Shown here: piece after piece, positions 49,129 through 61,275 of the stretch
Layout of the letters: each line of letters opens with the position of its first letter
How positions within the stretch are numbered: the stretch's first letter is position 1
Origin: Nicotiana tabacum
Taxonomy: Eukaryota; Streptophyta; Magnoliopsida; Solanales; Solanaceae
NCBI RefSeq assembly: GCF_000715075.1
Contig: NC_134101.1
Coordinates: 137,902,237-137,966,236 of the forward strand
DNA: 64,000 nt
Direction: 5' to 3'
Position numbers and translations under genes: made by a program
Notes under the pieces: model-generated
The model's input: the letters and a program-made list of their open reading frames with translations, nothing else
Database searches by the model: none
What the model was told of the DNA's origin: nothing

Positions 49129-49406
49129 AGAACGCAACACGATTGTTAGCTAACCCGGACCCTGGAAAATCCTCCCCTACTGATTGTTATCCGAAATTGC
49201 TTAATTGTTTTGGTTGATTTCTAGTTATTTCATTACTTTATACTTTTAGGTAGTAAATTAGTAAATTATCTATATTGTGAGAAATCTCTTGAATCTATAA
49301 GTCGTTTGAGTTTGAATCAGTCGAAAGTTAATCATAAGTCTTCGTGGGAACGATACTCTACTCACTACTCTATTACTTGACGACCACGTATTCTTGCATG
49401 AGTGTG
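49129..49406 (+). other. Middle piece of solo LTR H
   Basis: This LTR H sequence lies between the insertion of I (ends 49123, TSD to 49128) and of J (starts 49407). Its last five bases, GTGTG, are J's target duplication. Confidence 0.85.
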
Positions 49407-50177
49407 TGTAACGACCCGACTAGTCATTTGAACAATTGCATCTGGTTCGGCAGTTTGAGGTCACGAACAGCTTCACATTATGTATATTGACTTGTGTGCA
49501 TGGTTGGATTTAGTTTCCGGATGAATCAGAGTCGAATTAGAATTCCAAGAGTTAGAGTAGGTTCGTAATGTCATTTGTGACGTGTGTGCAAAATAGGAGG
49601 TTATTCGGACAAGGTTTGATAGGTTTTGGCATCGGTAGTGAAAGTATGAGGTTTCAAGTCCATTAAGCTTGAATTGGTGTGTGATTCATGTTTTTGTTAT
49701 TGTTTGAGGTGATTCAAGAGCTAGATTGAGTTAGTATGCTATTTTAGGACATGATGACACATTTGGTTGAGGTTCCGGAGGCCTCAGGTGAGTTTTGAGC
49801 GAATTCGGGCATTTTCGGAACTCAAACATAGTTCTGGTGTTTAATTTTCGCTGAGAGAGAAGGGATTTTCCGCTGAGAGCGATGGATTTTTGCTGAGGCA
49901 GAAAATGGGGCGCTGAGGCGCTCCAGGGAAGATCTGCAGATTCACTGGTCTGATTTCGGAAGCCTATATCTTTAGATTTACAAGGAATTTTGAGAGGATT
50001 AAAAAATAAAAGTTGTAGCCCCTTCGTGTCTAGTTTCCAGAAAGGTAAAGAAATCATTATTAGGACATCTGTAGAGAAAGTTATGGCCAAAATACTAAGG
50101 CATGTCTGTGCAGCCACTATAAGTGCGGACAACGGTGATTTTCCGCGGTCAGCAGTGATGGGAATCCGAGAGGTGCA

Positions 50178-50186
50178 CTATAAATA
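50178..50186 (+). promoter_or_regulatory. TATA box of 5' LTR J
   Basis: CTATAAATA is a textbook plant TATA box, conserved in the 3' LTR (56566-56574). U3 would then be about 0.8 kb and the transcribed LTR part about 2.9 kb. Confidence 0.85.
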
Positions 50187-51384
50187 CTAGATTTAGGGTT
50201 TTATTTCATATTTTAACCTAGAGAACTCGGATCATGGCGATTTTTCGAAGGTCTTTCAAGAAATTAATCAGGGTAAGTGATTCTAACTCGGATTTGGCTA
50301 AAATACACGAAACTATCATTGAATTCATCATTTGATTCGTGATTTGGGATGGAATTTGGGGAAAATTTGTAAAGTCTTTCAAAAAATGTAAAATGATGAT
50401 TTGAAGGACCAAATGGTATCGGAATTTGATAATTTTTGTATGGGTGAACTCGTAGCGGAATGGGTGTTCAGTTTTTGTATATTTTATCGGGTTCTGAGGT
50501 GCGGGCCCGGGGAGTTGACTTTTTACAAATTGAATAAGAATCATATTTTTGTTCATTGGAATTGTTTTCTCTTACATTGTTTGATGTATTCAAGTGGTTT
50601 TTGGCTAGATTGAGCCAAGCGTTGATGAATTGGTAAAGGAAAAGCTAAATTGAGTATTGAATTGGCCGAATTGAGGTAAGTATCTTTCCTAACCTTGTGT
50701 GGGAGACTTCCCCTTAGGATTTGAGTCTTCTATGCTATTTGTAGTCCATGCACGCGAGGTGACGAGTGTGTGCTCGGACTTATTTATGGGAAAATTTGCC
50801 TTTAGGGTTCTTAAGTCCTTATGTTCATTATGTGGGAAGTATTCTGTTATGATTGAGTTTCCTAATTGCTTAACTTACCTCTATATGCTCCATACGATGT
50901 TGTTAGCTTTCCTCTAACTCTTACTTGTTACTTGGCCCTTATTTGCCTTAATTAAAGTGATTATTCTCCGTATTGTTTCATTACCTCTTAATTGTGAATT
51001 CCTCTATGACCCCGTGTATATATGCTATGTGTCCAAATTATTGTGGTTGCTGGTGTAGTTATCACGTGCTTATTATGTCTTGTTGTTTTGTTAAAGTTAT
51101 TATGCTTCTTGGTTTTTCCGTGCGTCTTACACTGTAACTATTGTGATTCTTATTATGTACTATTTATGCTTAAATTTATGATTATTCAGGTTGGACAAGA
51201 CTTATGGTATTTTCTTGGTATTGATCGTTGTTGAGTATTGACTCAAGTTGAGATTTATTTTGTGAAGGTAACTGTTGGAACGAGATTGGTTATAGCGATT
51301 CGGGGTGTATTTGTTTCTATTGTCAATTCCCTTGTCGGGATGTATTTGTTTCTATCGTTGATTCCCTTGCCGGGATATTATTGT

Positions 51385-51815
51385 TTCTACTATTTGGATG
51401 AGGAAAGAGTGATAAAGCACGAAGGGTGATGTCGTGCACATTTACATTTATATCGATGCATATGGTGAGGAAGAGTGATAAAGCACGAAGGGTGATGCCG
51501 TGCACATTTACCTTTATATTGATGCATATGGTGTTGAAGAGAGATAAAGCATGAAGGGTGATGTCGTGCACAGTTATATTATTCATATGGTGAGGAAGAG
51601 TGATAAAGCACGAAGGGTGATGTCGTGCACATTTACATTTATATCGATGCATATGTTGAGTAAAAGTGATAAAGCACGAAGGGTGATGTCGTGCACATTT
51701 ATATTATTCATATGGTGAGAAAGAGTGATAAAGCATGAAGGGTGATGCCGTGCACATTTCTACTATTGATTGCATGGTGAGGATTGAGGATTAAAGCACG
51801 AAGGGTGATGTCATC
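51385..51815 (+). repeat. Hairpin tandem array in 5' LTR J
   Basis: Seven units of about 55-75 bp contain GAGTGATAAAGCACGAAGG. Each holds the inverted repeat GCACGA / 9 nt / TCGTGC or a wobble variant. Confidence 0.92.
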
Positions 51816-53082
51816 CACTTTCTGTTTGCTGTGTTTATTTGTTGTTATCAATTCAAGTGTTTTAACTGTTTAGATTCCTTTACTATTGTAATTTCTTGTG
51901 TTGGAATCCATAGTGTTTTCAATACCTCGCCGTATTTATCTATATATATTTCAGTACTTCAAATTTCAATAATAATTACATTTTTAATTCAATTAGTTTC
52001 TCAATTAAATTCCCTTAAATCGTCAGAGGTTGTATTTTAATTAAAAGGGAATTTCTACTAAGTTGTAAGTTATTAAATCCCATGTTAAAGGTAGTAATTG
52101 ATTCGATGTTGTATTTTAATTGAAAATGGTACTTTCTTTATTCAAATAATTTCTAAAAATAACTTCATCTTTTCTGGCTGTGTTCCTAACTGGTTTGGAA
52201 GTTGTACTCTACTTTATGTTATGTAAATGAGACTCCTTGAATATCTTAATTGCATTGGTTAAGGACCCTATGTACTGAGTAACATGAGAACGTTGTTGTG
52301 CAAAATAAGATAGAAATACGTGGGCATAAGTTGTCGGGTGTGCTAAAGGTTTGGTAATTGAGGTTAGGATATGAGACATCGAGTTTGAGATGGCTGGAAT
52401 TATGCATCAGAAATGATATGATTTATTGAGCAGAAATCGCCTTCTTTATTTGAGTACATTTTTCTTGTCTGAGTTCCAGCTATGTTGGTGTTAATTTACT
52501 TGGTTATCTTTCGTTTCCATCTGTGTTTCCCTTTATTATTTCTACTGATTGTAGTTTGTTCTCTCCCTGCTGTTGATATTACCTTGTTATCTTTATGTTG
52601 ATATTTCATTATCATATCCTGTTCAATTTATTTGACCAGTAGGTGTCTGAATTGTTCCTCGTCACTACTCTACCGAGGTTAGTCTTGATACTTACTGGGC
52701 ACCGCTGTGGTATTCTCATACTATACTTCTATACATTTTTGTGTACAGATCCAGGTATTTGATCGGTAGTAGTTGTGCGGGTCGTTGCGGTGGAGACTCA
52801 AGGTAAACCTGCTGCAGCGCTCGTAGGCATCGGAGTCACCTTAACTTGTACTTATTTCCATATGTTCCTTTTGTTTCGGAGCAATGACATAATTATTTTG
52901 TATAACTACTCTTAGAAAGGCTTATGATTTGTACCATCGATTTTCGGAATTGTAATTTGTTCAGAGTTATTTAATTTAAAGTTAGTAAATACCAATGTTA
53001 TTTCAGTTAATGTTAGGCGTACCTAGTTTAGAGACTATCTGCCATCACGACTCATTCAGAGGGATTTTTGATCGTGACAAGT

Positions 53083-53094
53083 TGGTATCAGAGC
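53083..53094 (+). promoter_or_regulatory. Primer binding site of element J (initiator tRNA-Met)
   Basis: TGGTATCAGAGC lies three bases after the LTR end. Confidence 0.95.
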
Positions 53095-55764
53095 TCTAGG
53101 TTTATAGGTTCTACGAGTCATAAGCAGGTTTAGTAGAGTCTTGCGGACCGGTACGGAGACGTCTGTACTTATCTTCGAGAGGCTACAGAACGATTAGGAT
53201 AATCTCACTTCTTTTATTCCTTTTTGTGTGATATTGATTCAGCTCGAAGTATATAACTTATGTTCCTCTACATCCACTCGTGTATGATATTACGCTCTAA
53301 GTGTCCGCTATGCGCCAGTGGTTTGTGATGCTACAGACGGGCTACAAAGGAGTCAGGGATGCTCAGGAATTGTCTCAATGTCTCGTCCATACTGAAGATA
53401 CAGAGGTATTGAGAGACTATTCAATTATTCATATGGAGGCGCAGCGATTTCCGACATCTGGTTGATAAGTGCGAGCTTGGGAAGGTTTAATTGGTTGACT
53501 AGTCGTCGCAATTGTGGCAAGGTCGCGAGGTGGATGTTGATTGAGAACGGCTGGTGGTATTGGGGTACCTTGTGATTGGTGTTGTGAGAGCTACAAAAGT
53601 TAGTTTTGCGGATCATCAAATGTTTTTTTATGGCTTCGCTCTAAGTGGAAGAGTCCACTAGCGGCGTTCAGATTGCAGAGTCAGAGTTACATCAGTTTTG
53701 GCCTGAGGTATGTATATAAGTGATATTGGAAGGTTTCCGAAATTTGTATATAACTAAAGGCTGAGATCTTGCAAGGGATTATATTGGGGCTTTGATGGGG
53801 GATATTGCTTATCGACTATCCAAAGAAATGGGTCGGTTCAGTAGTGATGGGGTCAGCATGGCAATGGAAGTAATTGGTCCTTTTATATGGGAATTCTCTA
53901 CTAGCATTTGTCGCAACACTCTTGAATTGGACGTTCTGTGTGACTCGATTGAGTTAGGAGGTGCAGTCATGATGGCTTAGTTGCATGCGGGCGGACCTCG
54001 GAGGGTTCTCGATAGTTTGGCAATGGCTTGAGTTGGCTGTCTACTACGAGCATAAGGAATATGTGGTACATTGTGGTTTTCTCCTGAATCGGTATCGGAA
54101 ATTAATAGAGTGTTGGCATTGTTGTCTATCACATGTGAAGAGTGGGTAGTTTGGGAAAGACCCTTGAGTTTTGGTTTGCGGGTGCGTGGCTAGTGGCATG
54201 GTGATTACTGAGTTTTGAGGTTCATATTTGTTACGCGGCCATATATTCTATATGAGTGTTTCCGCAGAATGATAGGGGTGTGAGTTGTATCAGCCATTTG
54301 ATTTGTGTAGTTGAGTTGGGTATGAAAATTTTGGTATTCCTGAGGTATAGGGCTAGATGCCATCATATATGGACTATTTCCTGTTTGCGGATTTTGAAGA
54401 AATGTTGAGAAAGGGATAATTAATAACATGTATTATCGATAAGTTGTTGTGGATCTTTTTGAAGCGTATTTACCTAATTAGGAAGGATCAGGATTTGGTT
54501 GGGACTATTTGGAATATCAGCGAGAATATGTATTGTGTACCAGATCAAGTTTGTGTGCTCCTTTGATATTGTCATTTTGGTTATGTTATCAGGCAGAATG
54601 GATATTATTTGTGCCCCTAGCCTATATTATGTGCTACTCTTTTATGTTGTGTTAGGCGGTAAGGTTGTATGATTATTCCCCACGCATGCTGTAATTTCAT
54701 TCAGACCTTATGGCGATGCGAGCGAGATAGCCCTCGTGATGTTGATTTGCTCATTGCACCATAGTTGTGCTTGCTTCTTTTATGTCTTATTACTTCTATT
54801 CACTTTTCCCACAATTTTATTTGTGCACTTTGCTGTGCTTGATATCAGTAATCATGTGATCAGTGAACCTGAGCATGTTGGCTTGATGAGTATTTAGGAG
54901 TGGGCTACACGTTGTAGCGGATGTTATGTGGGATACCCTTTCCTTGTGTTTATTTGGTGTTGTGTTTTCCCTCTATGGGACGATTTTATGAAAAACTACA
55001 CTTTTGTTGTTACACATGTTGTACTTGTTAGATAATTCTTATACTTTGTTTTTTTTGTGCTGCATAATTGAGTCATTGTTGGTTTCGTATACGAATTGTG
55101 TGGTGCGAGAATCCATGTGGTTCTGTGATGAGTTGTTAGTTGGGCTGCTTGTATTGGCTCAGATGAGGTTCTTAGACCTGAGATTGGTACTATGGTATTG
55201 GGGGTGAGGAGTGTTTGGAAGTATGAGGGTGTTTCTGCTAAGATTTGGGTAATGGCCCTTTGTGGGCGAGAGAACTTCTTGACTTGTTCACTTCATGAGA
55301 GTCTATGAATATCCGCCTGTTTCTTTATCATGGGCAATGTTGGGGAAATTCGGAACAAGGTTGTATTCAATGAGAAGTATATTGTCGGCATCCAGGATGT
55401 TATTTGAGCAGCTATGGTGGTCAGAGGTTACTGCTTCTAGTATTTGAGCTATGTGGAACAGCATGTGATTGTATTCTGGGTTGGAATTTTGGCTCGATTC
55501 AGCTTGTTCAAGTTTATACAGTGTGATGATGTGTGATTCGGGTTCTATGATGAATCTCAGATGTTGAGGTTATGGTTCTGTCCTAAGGTTATGGAATGAA
55601 GAGGAGGCGAGACCTTCAGATAAGTTGCATTGTCAGTCCTACATGGGATTGGGTGATGGGGGATCACCCCAGGTGTATGTATAAGGAGCTCATGCAGTGG
55701 TTCGATGGCTTTCGAACGACTCTGAGCATGTTCGAGAACGAACGTATGTTTAAGTGGAGGAGGA
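53095..55764 (+). mobile_element. Internal region of element J without gag-pol
   Basis: The first 160 bp match the leaders of I and C (GTAGAGTCTTGCGGACCGGTA, ACGGAGAC, CTTCGAGAGGCTA). After that no frame shows capsid, protease, RT, RNase H or integrase motifs. The longest frame is about 144 residues (minus, 55991-55557) and crosses the LTR border, so it is not credible. The 3' end has GTTCGAGAACGAACG, as found at pol ends, and the polypurine tract AAGTGGAGGAGGA (55752-55764). Confidence 0.8.
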
Positions 55765-56565
55765 TTTAATGACCTGCCTAGTCGTTTTGAACAATTGCAT
55801 CTGGTTCGGTACTTTGAGGTCACGAGCATCTTCACATTATGTATATCGGCTTGTGTGTAAGGTTGGATCCAGTTTCCGGATGAATCGGAGTCGAATTGGA
55901 ATTCCGGGAGTTGGAGTAGGTTTGTAATGTCATTTGGGACGTGTGTGCAAAATTGGAGGTTATTCGGACAAGGTTTGATAGGTTTCGGCATCGGTTGTGA
56001 AGTATGAGGTTATAAGTCCATTAAGCTTGAATTGGTGTGCGATTCATGTTTTTGTTATTGTTTTAGGTGATTCGAGAGCTCGATTGAGTTAGTATGGTAT
56101 TTTAGGATGTGATGGCACATTTGGTTGAGGTTCCGGAGGCCTCGGGTTTGTTTCGTGTGAGTTTTGAGCGAATCCGGACATTTTTGGAAATCAGACATGG
56201 TTCTGGTGTTTAATTTTCGCTGAGAGGGAAGGGATTTTCCGCTGAGAGTAATGGATTTTCGCTGAGGTGGAGTAGGGAGCGCTGAGGCGGAAAATGGGGC
56301 GCTTAGGTGCTCCAGGGATGATCTGCAGATTCGCTGGTCCGAATTCGGAAGTCTATATCTTTTGATCTACAAGGAATTTAGATATGCTTCAAAAACAATA
56401 ATTGTAGCCCTTCGTGTCTAGTTTCCAAAAAGGAAACGAAATCATCATTTGGATATTGGTAGAGAAAGTTATGGCCAAAATACTAAGGCCTGTCTGTGCA
56501 GCCACCAGAAGCGCGGTCAGCGGTGATTTTCCACAGTCAGCGGAGATGGGAATCCAAGAGGTGCA

Positions 56566-56574
56566 CTATAAATA
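56566..56574 (+). promoter_or_regulatory. TATA box of 3' LTR J
   Basis: CTATAAATA, the same position and flanks as in the 5' LTR. Confidence 0.8.
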
Positions 56575-58199
56575 CGAGATTTAGGGTTTTATTTCATATT
56601 TTGACCTAGAGATCTCGGATCTTGGCGCTTTTTTAGAGGTCTTTCAAGAAATTCATCGGGGTAAGTGATTCTAACTCGGATTTGGTTAAAATACATGAAT
56701 CTATCATTGAATTCATCATTTGATTCTTTGGGATGGAATTTGGGGAAAATTGTAAAGTCTTTCAAAAAATGTAAAATGATGATTTGAAGGACCAAATGGT
56801 ATCGAAATTTGATAATTTTTGTATGGGTGAACTCGTAGCAAAATGGATGTTTACTTTTTGTAAATTTTGTCGGGTTCCGAGGCGCGGGCCCGGGGAGTTG
56901 ACTTTTTGCAAACTGTATAAGAATCATTGTTTTGTTCATTGGAATTATTTTCTCTTGCATTGTTTGATGTATTCATGTCATTTTTGGCTAGATTGAGCCA
57001 AGCGTTGATGAATTGGTAAAGGAAAAGCTAAATTGAGTAATGAATTGACCGGATTGAGGTAATTATCTTGTCTAACCTTGTGTGGGAGACTTCCCCTTAG
57101 GAGTTGAGTCTTCTATGATAGTTGTAGTCCGTGCACGCGAGGTGACGAGTGTGTTCTCGGACTTATTTGTGGAAAAATTTGCCTTTAGTGTTCTTAGGTC
57201 CTTATATTCATTCTGTGGGACTTAACGTACCTCTATATGCTCCATATGATGTTGTTAGCTTTCCTCTAACTCCTACTTGTTACTTAGCCCTTATTGGCCT
57301 TAATTGAAAAAATTGTTCTCCTTATTGTTTCGTTATCTCTTAATTGTGAATTCCTCTATGACCCCGTGTATATATGCTATGTGTCCAAATTTTTGTGGTT
57401 GTTGGTGTAGCTATCGCATGCTTATTATGTCTTGTTGTTTTGTTAAGGTTATTTTTAATGACCCGACCGGTTGTTTTGAGCTTTTGCATTTCACTTGCCA
57501 GTTCTCGGGCATGACTAGCCCCGTGGGATGTATTATGACTTACGTAAATCGTCGGTTTTGGTATTCAGGATAATCGGAATAGATTTGGAAGAACAATTCT
57601 CAGTTTGAAGTTTTAAATTCGAAAGGTTTGATCAAGTTTTGAGTTTTTAGTGTTCGATCTCATATTTGGATTTTTATGATTTGGTTAGCTCCGTTAGGTA
57701 ATTTTGGACTTGGGAGCACGTCCAGAATGTATTTTGGAGGTTCGTGGTAGATTTAGGATTGAATTGGCGAATTGGAAATTTGGCATTTACCGGTCGGCAA
57801 TGGAAATTTTGATATCGAGGTCGGAATGAAATTTCAAAAATTGAAGTAGGTCCGTTGTGTCATTTGTGACATGTGTGCAAACTTTCAGGTCATTCGGACG
57901 AGGTTTGATAGACCTTTTGATCGAATTCAAAATTCAGAATTTGGAAGTTTTGGAATTCTTATGCTTGAATCCGAGGGTGATTCGATGTTTTGATGCTGTT
58001 TTGAGCGTTCTGAAGATTGGAACAAGTTTGAATGATGTTATGGGATGTGTTGGCATGTTTGGTTGAGGTCCCGAGGGCCTCGGGTGAGTTTCGAGGTGGT
58101 TTCGGACCATTTCTAGGCCATTTCTCGTTGTTGGTTTTGGCTTCGGGGGTGTACAGTGCGTTAGCACAGATCTGAGCACATTAGCATAGAGAAAATTTG

Positions 58200-58570
58200 G
58201 AAAAATGGAGTTGTGCTATGCGATCGCGTAAGTCTTCCCGCGATCGTATAGAGTAAATTCTCTACTGCACTGACCCGACTTTGGAAGATTATATCTCACA
58301 ATCTATAAGAAATTTGAAGATACTCCAAAAATGAAAGTTGTAGCCCTTGATGTCTAGTTTTTAGAAGGTTACACCAATTATAAATTGGAGTTTTGTACAA
58401 AAAGTTATGACCATTATACTAGAGGTTGTCCAGAAGAGTTGGAGAAGGCTGTTGGAAATATTTGTTCTACGCGATCGCGGGGGAATGGCCGCGATCGCAT
58501 AGGGTAAAAAAAGGGATGGAAAATTTTGTGCTTTGCTATCGCATTAATTTGTCTACGATAGCATAGGGTA
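58200..58570 (+). repeat. GCGATCGC-motif array in solo LTR K
   Basis: Sites such as TGCGATCGCGTA, CCGCGATCGTAT, ACGCGATCGCGG and CCGCGATCGCAT, plus weaker TATCGCAT forms, lie directly upstream of TTATAAAG (58585-58592). Confidence 0.82.
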
Positions 58571-58584
58571 AATGCCTGGGCAGA

Positions 58585-58592
58585 TTATAAAG
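58585..58592 (+). promoter_or_regulatory. Candidate TATA box of solo LTR K
   Basis: TTATAAAG follows GCAGA. The related LTR G has GCAGATTATAAG at the same place (minus strand, 63321-63313). Confidence 0.65.
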
Positions 58593-59529
58593 TACTCTAT
58601 TTCGAGGATTTTGCCATTTTTGGATTTTTGGAGCTTTGGAGCTCGGATTGAGGCGATTTTTGAAGGAATTTTCAGAGGATTGATTGGGGTAAGTGTTTTT
58701 CACTCAAATTTGATTAAATCTCATGATTATGTCTTGATTCTTATCATTTAATTTGGGAATTTGGGGTGAAAATTGGGAAATATGGAAGAAGGTTTGGAGA
58801 GTTGATTTTGGGGTTTTGGATGACCATTTGATGTCGGATTTTGGTGAATTTGATATGGGTAGACTCGTGAGCGAATGGGTTTTCTAGTTTTGTAATTTTT
58901 ATCCGATTCCGAGACATGGTCTGGGGGGCCGGGTTTAAGCCAATTTCGGGATTTTTGAGTTAATTTAACTATTTTCGCTTGGGCTTTGTTCCTTTAGCGT
59001 ATATTGATGATAATATACTAATTTTGGTTAGATTTGGAGCATTTGGAGGCCGATTCGAGAGGCAAAGGCATCGCGGGCTAGAGTTTGGACCGGATGGAGG
59101 TAAGTAATGATTGTAAATGTTTGTCATGAGGGTATAAAACCCCGAACTTCACATTGTTGTGCTACTTTGAGGTGACGCACACGCTAGATGACGAGCGTGG
59201 GGTCATGCACCGTTGGGGATTGTGACTTAGTCCGTCCTGTATGACTGTTTTATCGCGTATTTGATTGAAAACTATTTGTTATCATCATGTTTTGGGTTGA
59301 ATGCCATATTTGGCCTCGTGCCAACGGGATTGGACCCTTAGGGAATTTTTACTACTATTCCTCACTATTTAATCATATTTGTACTCAGTCATGCTATATT
59401 TTACTGTTTTCATAACTCAACCATATTTACTCTATTTTGACATCTTAATGATATTTTGGGCTGAGCATCATATTTTACTGTGCCCGAGTGGCATTGAGAG
59501 ATTTCTGACTGAGTAAGGCCGATAGCCTG

Positions 59530-59950
59530 TGTTGTGAGGATTATTGTGGGATCGGGCTGCGCGCTGCAGTGGTATTGTACTGATTCATGACTATGAGGCC
59601 GAGGGCCTGAGTTGTTACGCCACAAGGTGGCTTTATATAAGGCTATAAGCATGTTGATTATGCCACGAGATGGCTTGTTATTACGCTTTGGCTGTAAGGG
59701 ACCCCTCCCGGAGTCTGTACACCCCTAGTGAGCGCGGGTACCCAGTGTGAGATGTGATATAGCTCGAAGGGCTGATGTTGTTCCATGTTATTGCCCGAGG
59801 GGCAGTTCTTGATTTATGTTATGCCCAAGGGGCTGATTACGAGTGATTGTGAGGTAGCCTGAGGGGCTAGTTCTGTTGATATTATGCCCGAGGGGTGGTT
59901 TATGGTACATGTTTTGCCCGAGGGGTTGTTTGCATTTCTATCATATTTAC
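59530..59950 (+). repeat. Hairpin repeats in solo LTR K
   Basis: Repeated GCCCGAGGGGC-type units (about five at 59790-59930) and stems such as GCCAC/AAG/GTGGC (near 59620). Confidence 0.75.
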
Positions 59951-60859
59951 TCATTGTTTTATTACTTGTTTAAAACTATCAAAAATTGTTTGAAAAGGTT
60001 TTACCGAAACTGAGCATGATTTACGAAGTAAATGATTTCTGTATTGTGTTGGAAATATCCTGCATCTGTTGTAGTGTTTTGACATGGCTTACATGTTTTC
60101 TTACTACTTGGCTTTCATTTACTTTTATTACTTACTGAGTTGGCGTACTCACATTACTCACTGCACCTTGTGTGCAGATCCAGGTTTTTCTGAACCCGGT
60201 AGCGGGTGTTGATTGCTCAGTGGCAGCGTCATCGGAGTTAGCAAGGTAGTTGCCCGACGTTCGCATGCCCTGATCTTCTCCTTCTTGTATTTCTTAGACT
60301 ATTTTTAGTATATTTCCAGACTCTTCGTTGTATTCAGACCTTAGTAAATGCTCGTGACTTGTGACACCCTGATGTCGGGCTTGTATATTTATTCCTAGTT
60401 GTTCATCTAGACTTACATTATGATATATATGATTAATTAAAGGCTTAAAAATGGTTTTTTTATTAAATGGTTAATTCGGGAGTTGTGTCGACTGGCCTAG
60501 TTTCACGATAGGCACCATCACAACCGGATTGATTTTAGGGTCGTGACATTATTACTCTTCTTGGTTTTTCTATGTGTCTTACACTGTGACTGTTGTGATT
60601 CTTATTATGTACTATTTATGCTTAAATTGATGATTATTCAAGTTGGACAAGACTTATGGTATTTTCTTGGTATTGACCGTTGTTGAGTATTGACTCAAGT
60701 TGGGATTTATTTTGTGAAGGTAACTATTGGAACGAGATTGGTTATAGCTTATTCCCTTGCCGAGGTATATTTATTTCTATTGTTGATTCCCTTTCCGGGA
60801 TATATGTGTTTCTATCGTTGATTCCCTTGCCGGGATATTATTGTTTTTACTATTTGGGT

Positions 60860-61275
60860 GAGGAAAGAGTGATAAAGCATGAAGGGTGATGTCGTGCACA
60901 TTTACATTGATGCATATGGTGAGGAAGAGTGATAAAGTACGAAGGGTGATATCGTGCACATTTACCTTTATATTGATGCATATGGTGAGAAAGAGAGATA
61001 AAGCACGAAGAGTGATGTCGTGCACAGTTATATTATTCATATGGTGAGAAAGAGTGATAAAGCACAAAGGGTGATGTCGTACACATTTACATTTATATCG
61101 ATGCATATGGTGAGTAAGAGTGATAAAGCGTGAAGGGTGATGCCGTGCACATTTATATTATTCATATGGTGAGGAAGAGTGATAAAGCACGAAGGGTGAT
61201 GTCGTGCACATTTCTACTATTGATTGCAAGGTGAGGATAGAGGGTTAAAGCTCGAAGGGTGATGACGTGCACTTT
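60860..61275 (+). repeat. Hairpin tandem array in 3' LTR J
   Basis: Seven units matching the 5' LTR array, in the same order, with point changes mostly outside the stems or giving wobble pairs. Confidence 0.9.

Larger units (their letters stand above)
49407..53079 (+). repeat. 5' LTR of element J (3673 bp)
   Basis: It starts TGTAACGACCCG and ends GATCGTGACA. Inside: CGCTGAGG-type motifs (49849-49930) and CGCGG motifs (50115-50162), TATA (50178-50186), the hairpin tandem array (51385-51815) and a terminal hairpin partly eroded here. The minus-strand 109-residue frame at 51652-51323 is a by-product of the tandem array. Confidence 0.92.
57454..60548 (+). mobile_element. Solo LTR K (3095 bp)
   Basis: It is flanked by the perfect duplication TTATT (57449-57453, 60549-60553). 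It starts TTTAATGACCCG (TG changed to TT) and ends GGGTCGTGACA. No internal region follows. It interrupts J's 3' LTR exactly between sequences that are contiguous in the 5' LTR near 51100. It carries a GCGATCGC array, a TATA-like box (58585-58592) and hairpin repeats (59530-59950). LTR G is the same superfamily. Confidence 0.92.

Noticed and set aside
51323..51652. 109-residue minus-strand ORF, repeated as another 109-residue ORF at 60777-61106
   Set aside because: Both frames run through the hairpin tandem array, and their repeats mirror the DNA units. They are two LTR copies, so conservation reflects recent shared origin rather than selection for protein.
53792..53980. Short ORF in the interior of J considered as a captured host gene
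   Set aside because: It has only 62 codons and no recognisable motif, and surrounding sequence has stops in all frames. It cannot be supported as coding.
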